Below, in pieces: positions 1-7,628 of a DNA stretch of 64,000 nt. The stretch is from Paractinoplanes lichenicola (GTDB lineage: Bacteria; Actinomycetota; Actinomycetes; Mycobacteriales; Micromonosporaceae). The notes below the pieces were generated by a model, which saw nothing but the letters and a program-made list of their open reading frames with translations, did not search any database and had not been told where the DNA came from. Both the position numbers and the translations under genes were made by a program. How positions within the stretch are numbered: position 1 is the first letter of the stretch; every line of letters starts with the position of its first letter. Location of the stretch: the NCBI RefSeq assembly GCF_016785085.1, contig NZ_JAENHO010000023.1:1-64000 (forward strand), given 5' to 3'.

Positions 1-127
1 CGAACTCGGCTACCTCAGCCCCGACGAATACGAGGCGGCCTGGCACGCCCAAACCGAGCCAGATAACCTCACCCCTGCCCCGACCGGAAGCAGGTAACCA
101 CCGCTCCGTCGAAACGGGGGGAACTCA
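1..127 (+). mobile_element. Right end of an IS3-family insertion sequence (partial)
   Basis: The window opens inside an insertion sequence. The last codons of a transposase are followed by about 30 noncoding bases that end in a terminal-repeat-like stretch, GGGGGGAACTCA at 116-127. IS3-family elements have ends of the form TG...CA, and 126-127 is CA. The helicase frame on the other strand stops exactly at 125-127, which fits an insertion boundary at 127. The left end, the target duplication and the subgroup lie outside the window. Confidence 0.6.
2..97 (+). CDS. IS3-family transposase (OrfB-type integrase), C-terminal fragment
   Basis: This is the last 31 codons of an open frame entering from the left edge. 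It contains LGYLSPDEYEAAWHAQ, which resembles the C-terminal tail of IS3-family OrfB transposases (rve_3 end, usually 'LGYxSPxEYE'). The catalytic DDE core would lie upstream of the window. The stop is TAA at 95-97, 30 bp before the proposed element end. The family call is from motif recognition only; the fragment is too short for more. Confidence 0.6.
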   Translation, partial: ELGYLSPDEYEAAWHAQTEPDNLTPAPTGSR

Positions 128-2776
128 CGCCGAGTGCTGGAGATGGTCCGGTGCATCGCGCAGGACTGTCAGCACTTCCTGCAATTCGTAGCGCACCTGG
201 GGGTGCGCCCAGACAAGGTCGACTGCACGCTGCAAACCCGTGTCCTTGGCGAGTGCCGTGTTGCTAAGACTGGCGACCAGCATGCGCAGCAGCCGTCGGT
301 CGACCGCGGCCAGCTGCTCGACGTTGGGCGCGTCGCCTTGGAGGAAGGTGAGGTAGCCGCCCAATCGCTGATGGTCGTTGATGTGGAGCTGTCGGCCGAT
401 CGCCCGGCGGAGGGGCTTTTCGTCCGGTCCCTCCGGGAGGACCGCCAGTCCCGCTGCCTTAAGCATGGTCGACCAGGTCCGGCCGGAGGTGTCATAGATG
501 TCGGACAGCTCGAGGCCGGTCTCGTGGAGGAACTCCGCGAGCGAAACGATTCCGCGGGCCCGGCCCATGGTGCGTAGCTCTTCAACCTTGGCGGCCCAGC
601 GCGAGGGCACGGCCTCCCGAACGTTGCGCAGCACGATGTCCTGCGCCACCTTGTCCAGTTCCAGGTGACAGCCGGCCGGCAAGAACGGGAACTTGTCCTC
701 GATGGCCTTCTCTAGTTCGCGTCGGGTGCCACCCAGCAGGGCTCGATAACGCCGGTCAAACCGAAACTCGCGCCGATGCTGGCCCACGAAGTCGAGGACC
801 GTGCAGACCGTCTTTCCCTCCGAGAGCCGCAGTCCTCGACCGAGTTGTTGCAAGAAGAGGGTCGCGCTGTCGGTGGGACGCAGCATGAGCAGGGTGTCGA
901 CGGTGGGTAGGTCGACGCCCTCGTTGAACAGGTCGACCGAGAAAATGACGTGGATGCGACCGGCCCCCAAACCGGCCAGCGCCGCGTCCCGATCGGCGTC
1001 GGAGGTCCCGCCGTGCACCGCGACGGCCTCGAGCCCGATCGAGCGGAACTGCTCGGCCATATGCTGGGCGTGTGCGACGCTGACGCAGAAACCCAGACAG
1101 CGAATCGTCCGGATGTCGTCAACCCGGTCGGACAACTGTTGGTAGACCAACCTGGCCCAAGTGCCGCCGGCAACGTACTTGTCGGTGAGGGCATCGACGT
1201 CGTATCCCTGGCCTCGACGCCAGGGCACTTCGCGTAGGTCAACGCCGTCGTGAATGCCGTAGTAGGCGAACGGCGTAAGTCGCTGCTGTTCAATCGCGTC
1301 CCACAGGCGTAGTTCGGCGGCGATCCGATCGTCGAACCAGTGCAGGATCGATTGGCCGTCCGTGCGCTCGGGGGTGGCGGTCAGTCCGAGTAACTCACGC
1401 GGTTTGAGCTTGTCCAACAGTGTGGCGTAAGACTTTGCGGCCGCGTGGTGGAACTCGTCGATGACAACCACGTCGAAGTGGTCCTCGGCCAGCCGCTCGA
1501 GCCGTTCCGGGGTGAGGTTCTGAATCGAAGCAAAGACATGATCAAAGTCGCGGTGGCGTTCGCCGCTGACCCACAGTTCGCCAAAGGCGTGGTCGCGAAG
1601 CGCATGCCGGAAGGTGGCGAGGCTCTTGTGCAGGATCTCTCGACGGTGGGCGACGAACAGCAGTCGAGCCCGAGGCATGCGCTGTCGAAGGCGGGCGTAG
1701 TCCATTGCTGCCATCACCGTCTTGCCTGTGCCGGTGGCCGACACGAGGAGGTTACGGTGGTGCCCGTCGGTGCGGGCCACCTCGATCAACTCGAGGAGTC
1801 GATTCTGGAAGGGCTCGAGGCGGATCTCGAGGGGGCTGAGGATGATCTGGTCACCCCGATCCGCGCGACGCATCCGACTGAGGTATTCCTCGAACTGCGA
1901 CCGCTCGTAGCGGACGAAGTCGCCACCCTCCCAGTAAGTCTCGAAGATCCCCACCATCTTCTTGATCACGTCGTCGTTTCGAGCAGCCGAGAGCCGAACG
2001 TTCCACTCTTTGCCTGAGACCTGAGCCGAGTGCGTCAGATTCGAAGAGCCAACATAAGCGGTATCGAAAGAAGTCCTGCGGTGGAAGATCCAGGACTTAG
2101 CGTGCAAACGAGTGGACGTCGTGTCGTAGGAGACGCGAATCTCGGCCCCGGCGTCGGACAGCAGGTCGAGGGCGGACGCCTCAGTTGACCCGGTATAGGT
2201 GGTGGTCAAGACGCGGAGGCGGCGACCGCGGTCCGTGTGCCGGCGCAAGGCGGACAGGAGAGGGTTGATGCCGGTCTTGCGGACGAAGGCCATCACCACG
2301 TCGATCGCGTCGGCTGACTCAATCTCCTGCATCACCTGGTGGATGAGCCGCGGTTCGCCGGGAGCGTTAGTAAGAACCGTGGTGTCGAGCAGCGGAATGA
2401 GTGGCCGGGCGGGGACGTGTACTGAGCCATCCGGCAGCAGTTCGCCGAGCGCAGACAGGATGGATCCCGGTTCGGTCGGGCGATCACCGCGAACCCCGGC
2501 ACGAGGCAGCCGCTGGTCGAGCGCATCGGTCAGAAGCTGGGCGACCTCAATACCGACGGCAACGCGGTCGTCCTCGCCGATCGCCTCGAGGGCGCGCAGC
2601 ACCTGTCGGGCCAGGAGTTGGGCGATGCGGTCGGCTGCATCGGCGGGGCGCAGCTTTTGCGTCCGAACCAGCTCGGAATCTATGGCCGAGATGCGGGCCA
2701 GCAAGGACTCGGTAATGACGGTCTCGTACAGGCCCGCGGAAAGGTCATCTGCCACAGCGTAAGTTTGCCGGATCAA
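125..2776 (-). CDS. PLD-nuclease/DEAD-box helicase of the DUF3427 type, C-terminally truncated by an IS
   Basis: An 883-residue protein. It has an N-terminal helical part, then a phospholipase-D-like nuclease domain (about 125-285, HxK motif in RLHAKSWIF and YVGSSNLTHS), then a superfamily 2 helicase core: Walker A ATGTGKT near 350, DEFH box in VVVIDEFHH, SAT-like GLTATPERTD, and motif VI QQLGRGLR. A DUF3427-like region follows (SLAEFLHETGLELSDIYD) and stops abruptly after DHLQHSA. The TGA stop (125-127) is supplied by the end of the neighbouring IS3 element, so the usual end of this family (over 1000 residues as I remember it) is missing. The annotated start is TTG; the GTG at MADDLSAGLYET is an alternative. 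Such proteins are linked to DNA degradation and defence, but the function here is inferred and may be lost. Confidence 0.8.
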   Translation of the reverse strand: MIRQTYAVADDLSAGLYETVITESLLARISAIDSELVRTQKLRPADAADRIAQLLARQVLRALEAIGEDDRVAVGIEVAQLLTDALDQRLPRAGVRGDRPTEPGSILSALGELLPDGSVHVPARPLIPLLDTTVLTNAPGEPRLIHQVMQEIESADAIDVVMAFVRKTGINPLLSALRRHTDRGRRLRVLTTTYTGSTEASALDLLSDAGAEIRVSYDTTSTRLHAKSWIFHRRTSFDTAYVGSSNLTHSAQVSGKEWNVRLSAARNDDVIKKMVGIFETYWEGGDFVRYERSQFEEYLSRMRRADRGDQIILSPLEIRLEPFQNRLLELIEVARTDGHHRNLLVSATGTGKTVMAAMDYARLRQRMPRARLLFVAHRREILHKSLATFRHALRDHAFGELWVSGERHRDFDHVFASIQNLTPERLERLAEDHFDVVVIDEFHHAAAKSYATLLDKLKPRELLGLTATPERTDGQSILHWFDDRIAAELRLWDAIEQQRLTPFAYYGIHDGVDLREVPWRRGQGYDVDALTDKYVAGGTWARLVYQQLSDRVDDIRTIRCLGFCVSVAHAQHMAEQFRSIGLEAVAVHGGTSDADRDAALAGLGAGRIHVIFSVDLFNEGVDLPTVDTLLMLRPTDSATLFLQQLGRGLRLSEGKTVCTVLDFVGQHRREFRFDRRYRALLGGTRRELEKAIEDKFPFLPAGCHLELDKVAQDIVLRNVREAVPSRWAAKVEELRTMGRARGIVSLAEFLHETGLELSDIYDTSGRTWSTMLKAAGLAVLPEGPDEKPLRRAIGRQLHINDHQRLGGYLTFLQGDAPNVEQLAAVDRRLLRMLVASLSNTALAKDTGLQRAVDLVWAHPQVRYELQEVLTVLRDAPDHLQHSA

Positions 2777-2868
2777 GTGTCTCGGCCTGTCAGGTATTGG
2801 GCTATGCGAAGGCTCGCCAACTGGTCAGATAGCGTGAACCCTCAAGCCCGGCAAGCTAAGGGGAGCAC

Positions 2869-3708
2869 GTGGAGCTGTTGCACTCGGGGAAGGTTCGTGA
2901 GGTCTACGCGGACGGGCAGGACATCCTGCTAGTAGCGTCCGACCGCGTCTCGATCTACGACGTTGTGCTTCCCACCCCGATCCCCGACAAAGGGAAGATT
3001 CTGACCCAGCTGTCTCTCTGGTGGTTCGAGCAGTTGGCCGACGTAGTCCCCAACCACGTCATCTCCAGCACCGACGTGCCCGAGGAGTGGTCCGGCCGGG
3101 CTGTGCGGTGTGAGCGGCTCGACATGGTCATGGTGGAGTGCATCGCTCGTGGCTATCTGGCGGGTTCGGGGCTCAAGGAGTACGAGCGGGACGGTGCTGT
3201 CTCCGGTGTCGAGCTGCCGCCGGGGTTGATTGAGGCCTCGGAGCTGCCGGAGCCGATTTTTACGCCGACGACCAAGGTGCCCCCGGGTGAGGGGCACGAC
3301 GAGTTCATGACGTACGAGGATGTGGAAGAGGCGCTCGATAAAGAGCGGGCGGCCGAGCTCAAGCGGATCACGCTCGAGGTTTATCGGCGGGGGCAGGAGA
3401 TTGCCCGGGGCAAGGGCATCATCATCGCCGACACGAAGATTGAGCTGGGGGTGGCGGCCGACGGCGGCCTGAAGCTCGGGGATGAGCTGCTGACGCCGGA
3501 TTCGTCGCGGTTTTGGAGTGCTGACGAATGGAAGCCGGGGGGCACGCCGCGCTATCTGGACAAGCAGTTCTTGCGGGACTGGTCGTCGTCGCTGACCGGG
3601 TGGGATCGTACGGCTCCGGGGCCTGAGATTCCGGATGAGGTCGTGGAGGCCACCCGCAACCGGTACGTCGAGGTTTACGAGCGGCTCACCGGGGACCGCT
3701 GGATTTAA
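2869..3708 (+). CDS. purC: Phosphoribosylaminoimidazole-succinocarboxamide synthase
   Basis: 279 residues, the normal length for SAICAR synthetase, which condenses CAIR with aspartate using ATP in cytoplasmic purine synthesis. It begins with the family signature HSGKVREVY and carries the SGS-type GSGLKEY stretch and the C-terminal SSRFWSADEW motif. The start is GTG preceded by AAGGGGAGC with good spacing. No other purine gene adjoins it. Upstream is the divergent helicase; downstream it overlaps the convergent DUF3040 gene by 23 bp. Confidence 0.95.
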   Translation: MELLHSGKVREVYADGQDILLVASDRVSIYDVVLPTPIPDKGKILTQLSLWWFEQLADVVPNHVISSTDVPEEWSGRAVRCERLDMVMVECIARGYLAGSGLKEYERDGAVSGVELPPGLIEASELPEPIFTPTTKVPPGEGHDEFMTYEDVEEALDKERAAELKRITLEVYRRGQEIARGKGIIIADTKIELGVAADGGLKLGDELLTPDSSRFWSADEWKPGGTPRYLDKQFLRDWSSSLTGWDRTAPGPEIPDEVVEATRNRYVEVYERLTGDRWI

Positions 3709-3991
3709 AGCGGGGAGTGGCCACCCACCACGCCGGCTGGGGCGCGTTGCCGTTGCGCTTGTTGTAGAGGCGGAACCCGTACGCGCAACAGACGGCCGCG
3801 ATCAGGGTGCCGGTCCAGCCGCCGAAGATGATGCACAGCGGCGCGAGTAGCCACAGGGCTGCCGCCGCCGTTGTGTAGAGGCGCGGTTTCGGGGTGCTCA
3901 GTCTCCTCATCCGCCGGCAGAACCTGGGGTCGGTCGAGTGCAGCTGACTCACCAGGCCGTCGAACGCGGCCATCTCCTTGGGGTCAAGCAC
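3686..3991 (-). CDS. DUF3040 small membrane protein
   Basis: 101 residues from a GTG start (VLDPKEMAAFDGL) placed 8 bp after GGAGG; the longer frame upstream of it has no ribosome binding site. The N-terminal MAAFDGLVSQLHSTDPRFCRR element matches the start of actinobacterial DUF3040 proteins. Two adjacent hydrophobic segments (about residues 40-75) predict a helical hairpin in the membrane. The function of the family is not known. The 3' end overlaps purC by 23 bp in convergent orientation. A charged tail follows the second helix. Confidence 0.8.
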   Translation of the reverse strand: MLDPKEMAAFDGLVSQLHSTDPRFCRRMRRLSTPKPRLYTTAAAALWLLAPLCIIFGGWTGTLIAAVCCAYGFRLYNKRNGNAPQPAWWVATPRFKSSGPR

Positions 3992-4336
3992 GAAAACCAC
4001 CTCCGCCTGCCGGACCGCTCGACGCGGCAATAGATACCCACCGTTGTGAGGCCGTAACCCGTGACGGTGTCCACGGCAGAGCATCGGGAGATTCGCGCGG
4101 ATCAGCAAACCGCCCAAGCAGCCATTATGCCGATTTATCCGGACAAGGTCGGCGCGGGGTCAAACCTGCGAGGGTCCCTCGAAAGGGGATTGGCGCATAC
4201 GAAGAGTGGCCAAAGTGGAGAGTTGAAAAACAAGACCCATCAATGCATATGATTATTGCACTGACGGTGCCCTATCTTATGTCTCACTGAGCGAAGTCAG
4301 GCCCTTACCAAAGCGAAGCGGAGTGGCCGCAAAAGC
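3992..4336. other. Intergenic stretch, no gene supported
   Basis: About 345 bp between the DUF3040 start and the terminator of the next minus-strand gene pair. The part at about 4200-4300 is clearly richer in A and T than the surroundings. Open frames here (for example on the plus strand at 4061-4252) lack a ribosome binding site, good codon use and family resemblance. It presumably holds the promoter of the DUF3040 gene, but I cannot point to convincing boxes. Confidence 0.5.
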
Positions 4337-4363
4337 AAAAAAGGCCCGGGGAATTCCCGGGCC
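4337..4363 (-). terminator. Rho-independent terminator of the small membrane-protein pair
   Basis: Perfect 8-bp inverted repeat GGCCCGGG (4343-4350) and CCCGGGCC (4356-4363) with a 5-base loop. Read on the minus strand the stem is followed by six T residues (A run at 4337-4342), the classical arrangement. It lies 18 bp beyond the stop of the 41-residue gene. Confidence 0.85.
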
Positions 4364-4380
4364 GGACGGATGGCGAGCCG

Positions 4381-4506
4381 TCAGGGCGCGGCCGTCTCTT
4401 TGTCGCAGGAGCAGGAGGGGCACTGTCGCAGCCGCCACCCCAGCCCGACGCCGGCCAGCAGGCTCAGCAGGCCCGCGACGGCCGAGACGGTGACCGCGCC
4501 GGTCAT
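4381..4506 (-). CDS. Very small membrane protein with Cys-rich tail
   Basis: 41 residues: an N-terminal hydrophobic helix (about residues 3-24, AVTVSAVAGLLSLLAGVGLG) followed by WRLRQCPSCSCDKETAAP. The start codon overlaps the stop of the upstream 107-residue gene as ATGA (4503-4506), so translation is coupled. A single helix with a CPSCSC tail suggests a membrane-anchored metal or redox site, but that is inference. I do not recognise a named family. It is probably the last gene of a two-gene unit ending at the terminator just downstream. Confidence 0.6.
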   Translation of the reverse strand: MTGAVTVSAVAGLLSLLAGVGLGWRLRQCPSCSCDKETAAP

Positions 4507-4826
4507 GCCGCGGAGCCCCGGACCGGAAGGCTGGTGGGCGTGTAGATGCCGCGGCCGAGGTGACGCCGGTCGACGGCCGGGTCCTCGCTCGAGCGGGCGG
4601 TGACGTACGGCGCGGTGAAAGTGTCGACCCCGGTGCCGAGGTGGGCGCCGGGGCGGTAGGTGACGGTGACCGCGCGGGGGGACGCCGCCTCGATCACGCC
4701 GGCCCGCCAGCCGTCGCGGTAGACCCACACGCGGTCGGAGGGGTGGTAGCTGTCGGCGGGCGCCACATCCGCCGGGTCACGCTGGGGCGGAGCGGTGGTC
4801 GGGGCGGACGTCGGTGCCGTGGACAT
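4503..4826 (-). CDS. Hypothetical protein, 107 residues, coupled to a small membrane protein
   Basis: The ATG start (MSTAPTSAPTTAPPQRDP) follows GGAGGG with proper spacing. After a Thr/Ala/Pro-rich, probably disordered, start comes a compact beta-rich domain (SDRVWVYRDGWRAGVIEAASPR to about residue 90), whose 'VWVYRDGWRxGVI' pattern resembles small SH3-like/KOW-like folds; this is a fold guess only. The gene is coupled to the 41-residue membrane protein by ATGA. Its upstream region holds one of two matching promoter/operator sites (4959-5005), so it is a candidate target of the adjacent XRE regulator. Confidence 0.6.
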   Translation of the reverse strand: MSTAPTSAPTTAPPQRDPADVAPADSYHPSDRVWVYRDGWRAGVIEAASPRAVTVTYRPGAHLGTGVDTFTAPYVTARSSEDPAVDRRHLGRGIYTPTSLPVRGSAA

Positions 4827-4958
4827 CGAGATGACCCTCCATGATCTCGGGGACTCGGTCGTCCAGGTGGCGGGGGAACGCCACCAAGCCGTGCGTGTCG
4901 GCCGAGAAGCCGAACTTTCCACCACGCTGTGTATGCGGGCGGTGCGTGTCTGTCAGCT

Positions 4959-5005
4959 ATCATGCTCGCGTACAAAGGCGTTCGCAAGGCCGGATGCACG
5001 TGCAT
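4959..5005 (-). promoter_or_regulatory. Promoter with palindromic operator ATGCACGTGCAT (copy 1)
   Basis: Read on the minus strand: palindrome ATGCACGTGCAT (4994-5005), six bases, -35 box TTGCGA (4982-4987), 17-bp spacer, -10 box CATGAT (4959-4964). The same layout with nearly the same bases occurs at 6724-6770 on the other strand. It points to the 107/41-residue gene pair. The palindrome sits directly upstream of the -35 box, a usual activator position. The palindrome and spacing are seen; its binding protein, presumably the XRE regulator encoded next door, is inferred. Confidence 0.65.
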
Positions 5006-5124
5006 TCGTAGCGGGCAGACGCCCGGGCGAGCGTCTCGTCTGTTTCGTTGTGGACGATCTCCCCCTTAGGATGCTTTGGGACTGCGGCCGGGCAGCCCCC
5101 TAGAGACCGAAAACGAGGAGCCAG

Positions 5125-6018
5125 GTGAGCGCGGGCACGCAGCAGGAGGAGGCCCCGACGGGCGGCCCCACCGTTCTGCGCATTCTGCTCGGGACCCAGC
5201 TCCGCAGGCTGCGCGAGGCCAGGGGCATCTCCCGCGAGGATGCGGGCTGGGAGATCCGGGCCTCGGGCTCGAAGATCAGCCGGATGGAGCTGGGCCGGGT
5301 CAGTTTCAAGGAGCGCGACGTCAGCGACCTCCTGACCCTGTACGGCGTGGCCGAGTCGAACGAGCGTGAGGCGCTGCTCGTGCTGGCCCGCCAGGCCAAC
5401 AACCCGGGCTGGTGGCAGCAGTTCAGTGACGTGATGCCGGGCTGGTTCCAGTCGTACCTGGGGCTCGAGGCGGCCTCGACGCTGATCCGGACGTACGAGA
5501 TCCAGTTCGTGCCCGGTCTGCTGCAGACGCCCGACTACGCCCGCGCGGTCATCATGCTCGGCCACGCCGGGGTCACGCCCGAAGAGATGAACAAGCGGGT
5601 CGAGCTCCGCCGGCAGCGGCAGGCCATCCTCGACCGTCCCGAGGGCCCCCAGTTGTGGGCCGTCATCGACGAGGCGGTCCTGCGTCGGCCGATCGGCGGC
5701 GTCGAGATCATGAAGGCCCAGATCGAGTTCCTGATCGAGGCGGCCAAGAAGCCGAACGTGCGGCTGCAGATCATCCCGTTCCACGCCGGCGGTCATGCCG
5801 CGGCGGGCGGCCCGTTCGCGATCCTGCGCTTCCCCGAGCCCGAGCTGCCCGACGTGGTCTATGTCGAACAGCTGACGAGCGCGATCTATCTCGACAAGCG
5901 CGAGGACGTCGACCAGTACGCGATGGCGATGGAGCGGGTCTGCATCGACGCCGAGCCGCCGAACCACACGCCGGAGATTTTGGGCAAACTTCTCCACGAA
6001 GTAGGGCGTCCGGCCTGA
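5125..6018 (+). CDS. XRE-family regulator with DUF5753 domain
   Basis: 297 residues. The N-terminal helix-turn-helix (about residues 18-75; LGTQLRRLREARGISREDAG, then GSKISRMELGR) binds DNA. The rest is the DUF5753 domain, with the typical LIRTYEIQFVPGLLQTPDYAR and VRLQIIPFHAGGHAA stretches and a PDVVYVEQ segment. The start is GTG after GAGGAG. Such regulators are very common in Streptomyces and relatives and usually pair with a DUF397 protein, present here at 6399-6635 on the opposite strand. The protein lies between two copies of a palindromic promoter element and is the best candidate to bind them. Confidence 0.9.
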   Translation: MSAGTQQEEAPTGGPTVLRILLGTQLRRLREARGISREDAGWEIRASGSKISRMELGRVSFKERDVSDLLTLYGVAESNEREALLVLARQANNPGWWQQFSDVMPGWFQSYLGLEAASTLIRTYEIQFVPGLLQTPDYARAVIMLGHAGVTPEEMNKRVELRRQRQAILDRPEGPQLWAVIDEAVLRRPIGGVEIMKAQIEFLIEAAKKPNVRLQIIPFHAGGHAAAGGPFAILRFPEPELPDVVYVEQLTSAIYLDKREDVDQYAMAMERVCIDAEPPNHTPEILGKLLHEVGRPA

Positions 6019-6398
6019 TCTTTCGCGACTCTCTGGAGCCGCGACCCAACCGGCGGTACGCTCTGCGCACTTGCCTGTCCGCATTGCGCAACGGGCAAGT
6101 GCTGGTAAGGGCTCGCCCACGTCCGCTGCCGACGACCGTGGACGAGACCGCATTACCGTCCCGGGTCCTGCCTGGCTTGAACCGCTAGGCAGGCCCATCC
6201 CTTTCCGGGGCACGCGGCCTGACTCGTCGCGTTACCCGGCCATCTCATCGTCGCGCCGCCTGTCAACTGACGGTCGTGATCGGACGGATGGCTCTCGAGT
6301 CTCGAACGGGACGCGGAGATGGGCACGTCGCGGACGAGACGGCCGGCCGTTGTCGGCCAGCGTCGCCGGCTCGATGACGGACGACTCTCGCTGATGGC
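6019..6398. other. Intergenic stretch with two inverted repeats
   Basis: 380 bp between the convergent XRE and DUF397 genes; no coding frame is supported. It holds a perfect 9-bp inverted repeat, GCACTTGCC (6067-6075) with GGCAAGTGC (6094-6102), whose 18-base loop itself contains the palindrome TTGCGCAA. A second repeat is CCTGCCT (6167-6173) with AGGCAGG (6187-6193). Neither is followed by a T run, so they are weak terminators at best. Confidence 0.5.
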
Positions 6399-6635
6399 TC
6401 AGGCGAGCAGGTTGTCGAAGTCACCGTCGTGGACCCCGCCGAGGAAAGCCTCGATCTCGGCGCGGGTGTAGATGAGTGCCGGACCCTCGGGGTCGCGGGA
6501 GTTGCGCATGGCAACCTCGCCGTTGGGGAGGACGGCGCACTCGACGCAGTTGCCGCTGGGGTTGCTGCGCCGGCTCTTCTGCCAGGTGACACCTTCCAGC
6601 TCGCCGGCCGGGATGCCGTTGACCGCGTACTGCAT
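6399..6635 (-). CDS. DUF397 protein
   Basis: 78 residues, a typical DUF397 protein: WQKSRRSNPSGNCVECAVLPNGEVAMRNSRDPEGPALIYT in sequence, with the WxKSxxSxxxGxCVE and RDSKDP-like hallmarks. The ATG start is preceded by GGGAG. These small proteins act as partners, often antagonists, of XRE/DUF5753 regulators in actinobacteria (known for a few Streptomyces pairs). Here the partner is encoded convergently at 5125-6018. The start region is divergent from the promoter copy at 6724-6770. Confidence 0.9.
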   Translation of the reverse strand: MQYAVNGIPAGELEGVTWQKSRRSNPSGNCVECAVLPNGEVAMRNSRDPEGPALIYTRAEIEAFLGGVHDGDFDNLLA

Positions 6636-6723
6636 GTTGATGCTCCCTTGTTTTCCTCCGGTCGGGGATCGCCCGGAGTCAAATGATCTCCAGTGAGCAA
6701 CCGCTGCCTCACAGCTGGTGCAA

Positions 6724-6770
6724 ATGCACGTGCATCTGGCCTTGCGTACTCACGGGATTGTGAGCATGAT
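6724..6770 (+). promoter_or_regulatory. Promoter with palindromic operator ATGCACGTGCAT (copy 2)
   Basis: Palindrome ATGCACGTGCAT (6724-6735), six bases, -35 TTGCGT (6742-6747), 17-bp spacer, -10 CATGAT (6765-6770). The flanks GGCCTTGCG and GAGCATGATA are shared with copy 1 at 4959-5005. It faces right, toward the 83-residue frame at 6901, and lies upstream of the divergent DUF397 gene, so it could also affect that one. An additional inverted repeat CTCAC/GTGAG lies in the spacer of this copy only. Confidence 0.65.
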
Positions 6771-6900
6771 AACGCACGTACGAAACCCATTGGTATCACT
6801 TAGGGTGACATCTTTGAGTGACGGACCGGTCGCGGAAACGGTGTTTCGCGGCCTCGACGCGAGGCTCCTTGGCGGGGGCGTCCTAGCGAGAGGTAACGAG

Positions 6901-7152
6901 ATGACCGTTCCCAACATCGGTCCCGAGCGCTTCGACCAGGGGGATTCATTCGCTGTGGAACTGCGGATGGGCAACCCGGCGCCGCTCTGCCGGGGCGTGG
7001 CGATCACTGACGACGTCAGTGCCGCGACGGCCCGCGCAGCGGTGGTTTCACACCGGTTCGGGGGAGTCAGGCTGGCCCTTTCTCGCCCGATCACCCGCCC
7101 GGCTGACGGCCGGCCGACGATCGACGAGGGGGAGTCCGATGCCCGAAATTGA
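6901..7152 (+). CDS. Small hypothetical protein downstream of operator copy 2
   Basis: 83 residues from ATG, with AGAGG seven bases before the start. It begins MTVPNIGPERFDQGDSF and ends in the charged tail TIDEGESDARN. No family is recognised and no membrane segment is visible. Codon third positions are mostly G or C but less strictly than in neighbours. It is kept because of the ribosome binding site and its place 130 bp downstream of the promoter copy at 6724-6770. The frame could be extended upstream, but without a better start. Confidence 0.4.
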   Translation: MTVPNIGPERFDQGDSFAVELRMGNPAPLCRGVAITDDVSAATARAAVVSHRFGGVRLALSRPITRPADGRPTIDEGESDARN

Positions 7153-7264
7153 TCGCGTCCGGAAGCCGAGCTTGATCACTTTCCGTGATGGATTGGGATC
7201 GCAATACGGATTGCCCGCGGTGATTATCTGCGGGCAGACTGTGATTACGGACCGTCGCCGCTAA
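7139..7264 (+). CDS. Possible 41-residue peptide overlapping the preceding frame
   Basis: ATG at 7139 follows a strong GAGGGGGAG six bases upstream and overlaps the end of the 83-residue frame by 14 bp. It translates to MPEIDRVRKPSLITFRDGLG and on to a C-terminal CGQTVITDRRR. Codons are less GC-rich than in the neighbourhood. It could be a genuine peptide in the operator-controlled unit or chance; there is no family match I know of. Confidence 0.35.
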   Translation: MPEIDRVRKPSLITFRDGLGSQYGLPAVIICGQTVITDRRR

Positions 7265-7628
7265 GTGGACGGTCACCTGAGACCCGTTGCTGGACAGCAA
7301 GTTCCCGGTTTGGACCGGTTCTAAACCGGGTGAGGCAAAATTCGCGCGCGCCGCGTGTCCCGGCGCGCACGCCCTGGCTCCGGCCGGGTCGTCCGGTTCC
7401 CCCGTGCTGGACGGCTCGGCCGGTTTGGCGTTTCAGGATCAGACCCATCCCGTACGCGTCGTGACTCCCACAAACGCAAGAATGTCCGATCTCGGCCAGC
7501 AGCGCGACCCAGTCGGCCCACCGGGCCGTAGCGCGGCTGCGGGATGTTCCCGCGTCCCCCAGCACAACGCGCGCGCGCCGCGTTCGCCGCAGACACGTGA
7601 CAGCGGGATGAAGCGGATTTGAAGCCGA
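7265..7628. other. Intergenic stretch with one hairpin
   Basis: 364 bp without a supported gene. The inverted repeat CCCGGTTT (7304-7311) / AAACCGGG (7323-7330) may end transcripts of the small genes to the left. The rest shows no clear box, repeat or coding bias. Confidence 0.45.
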
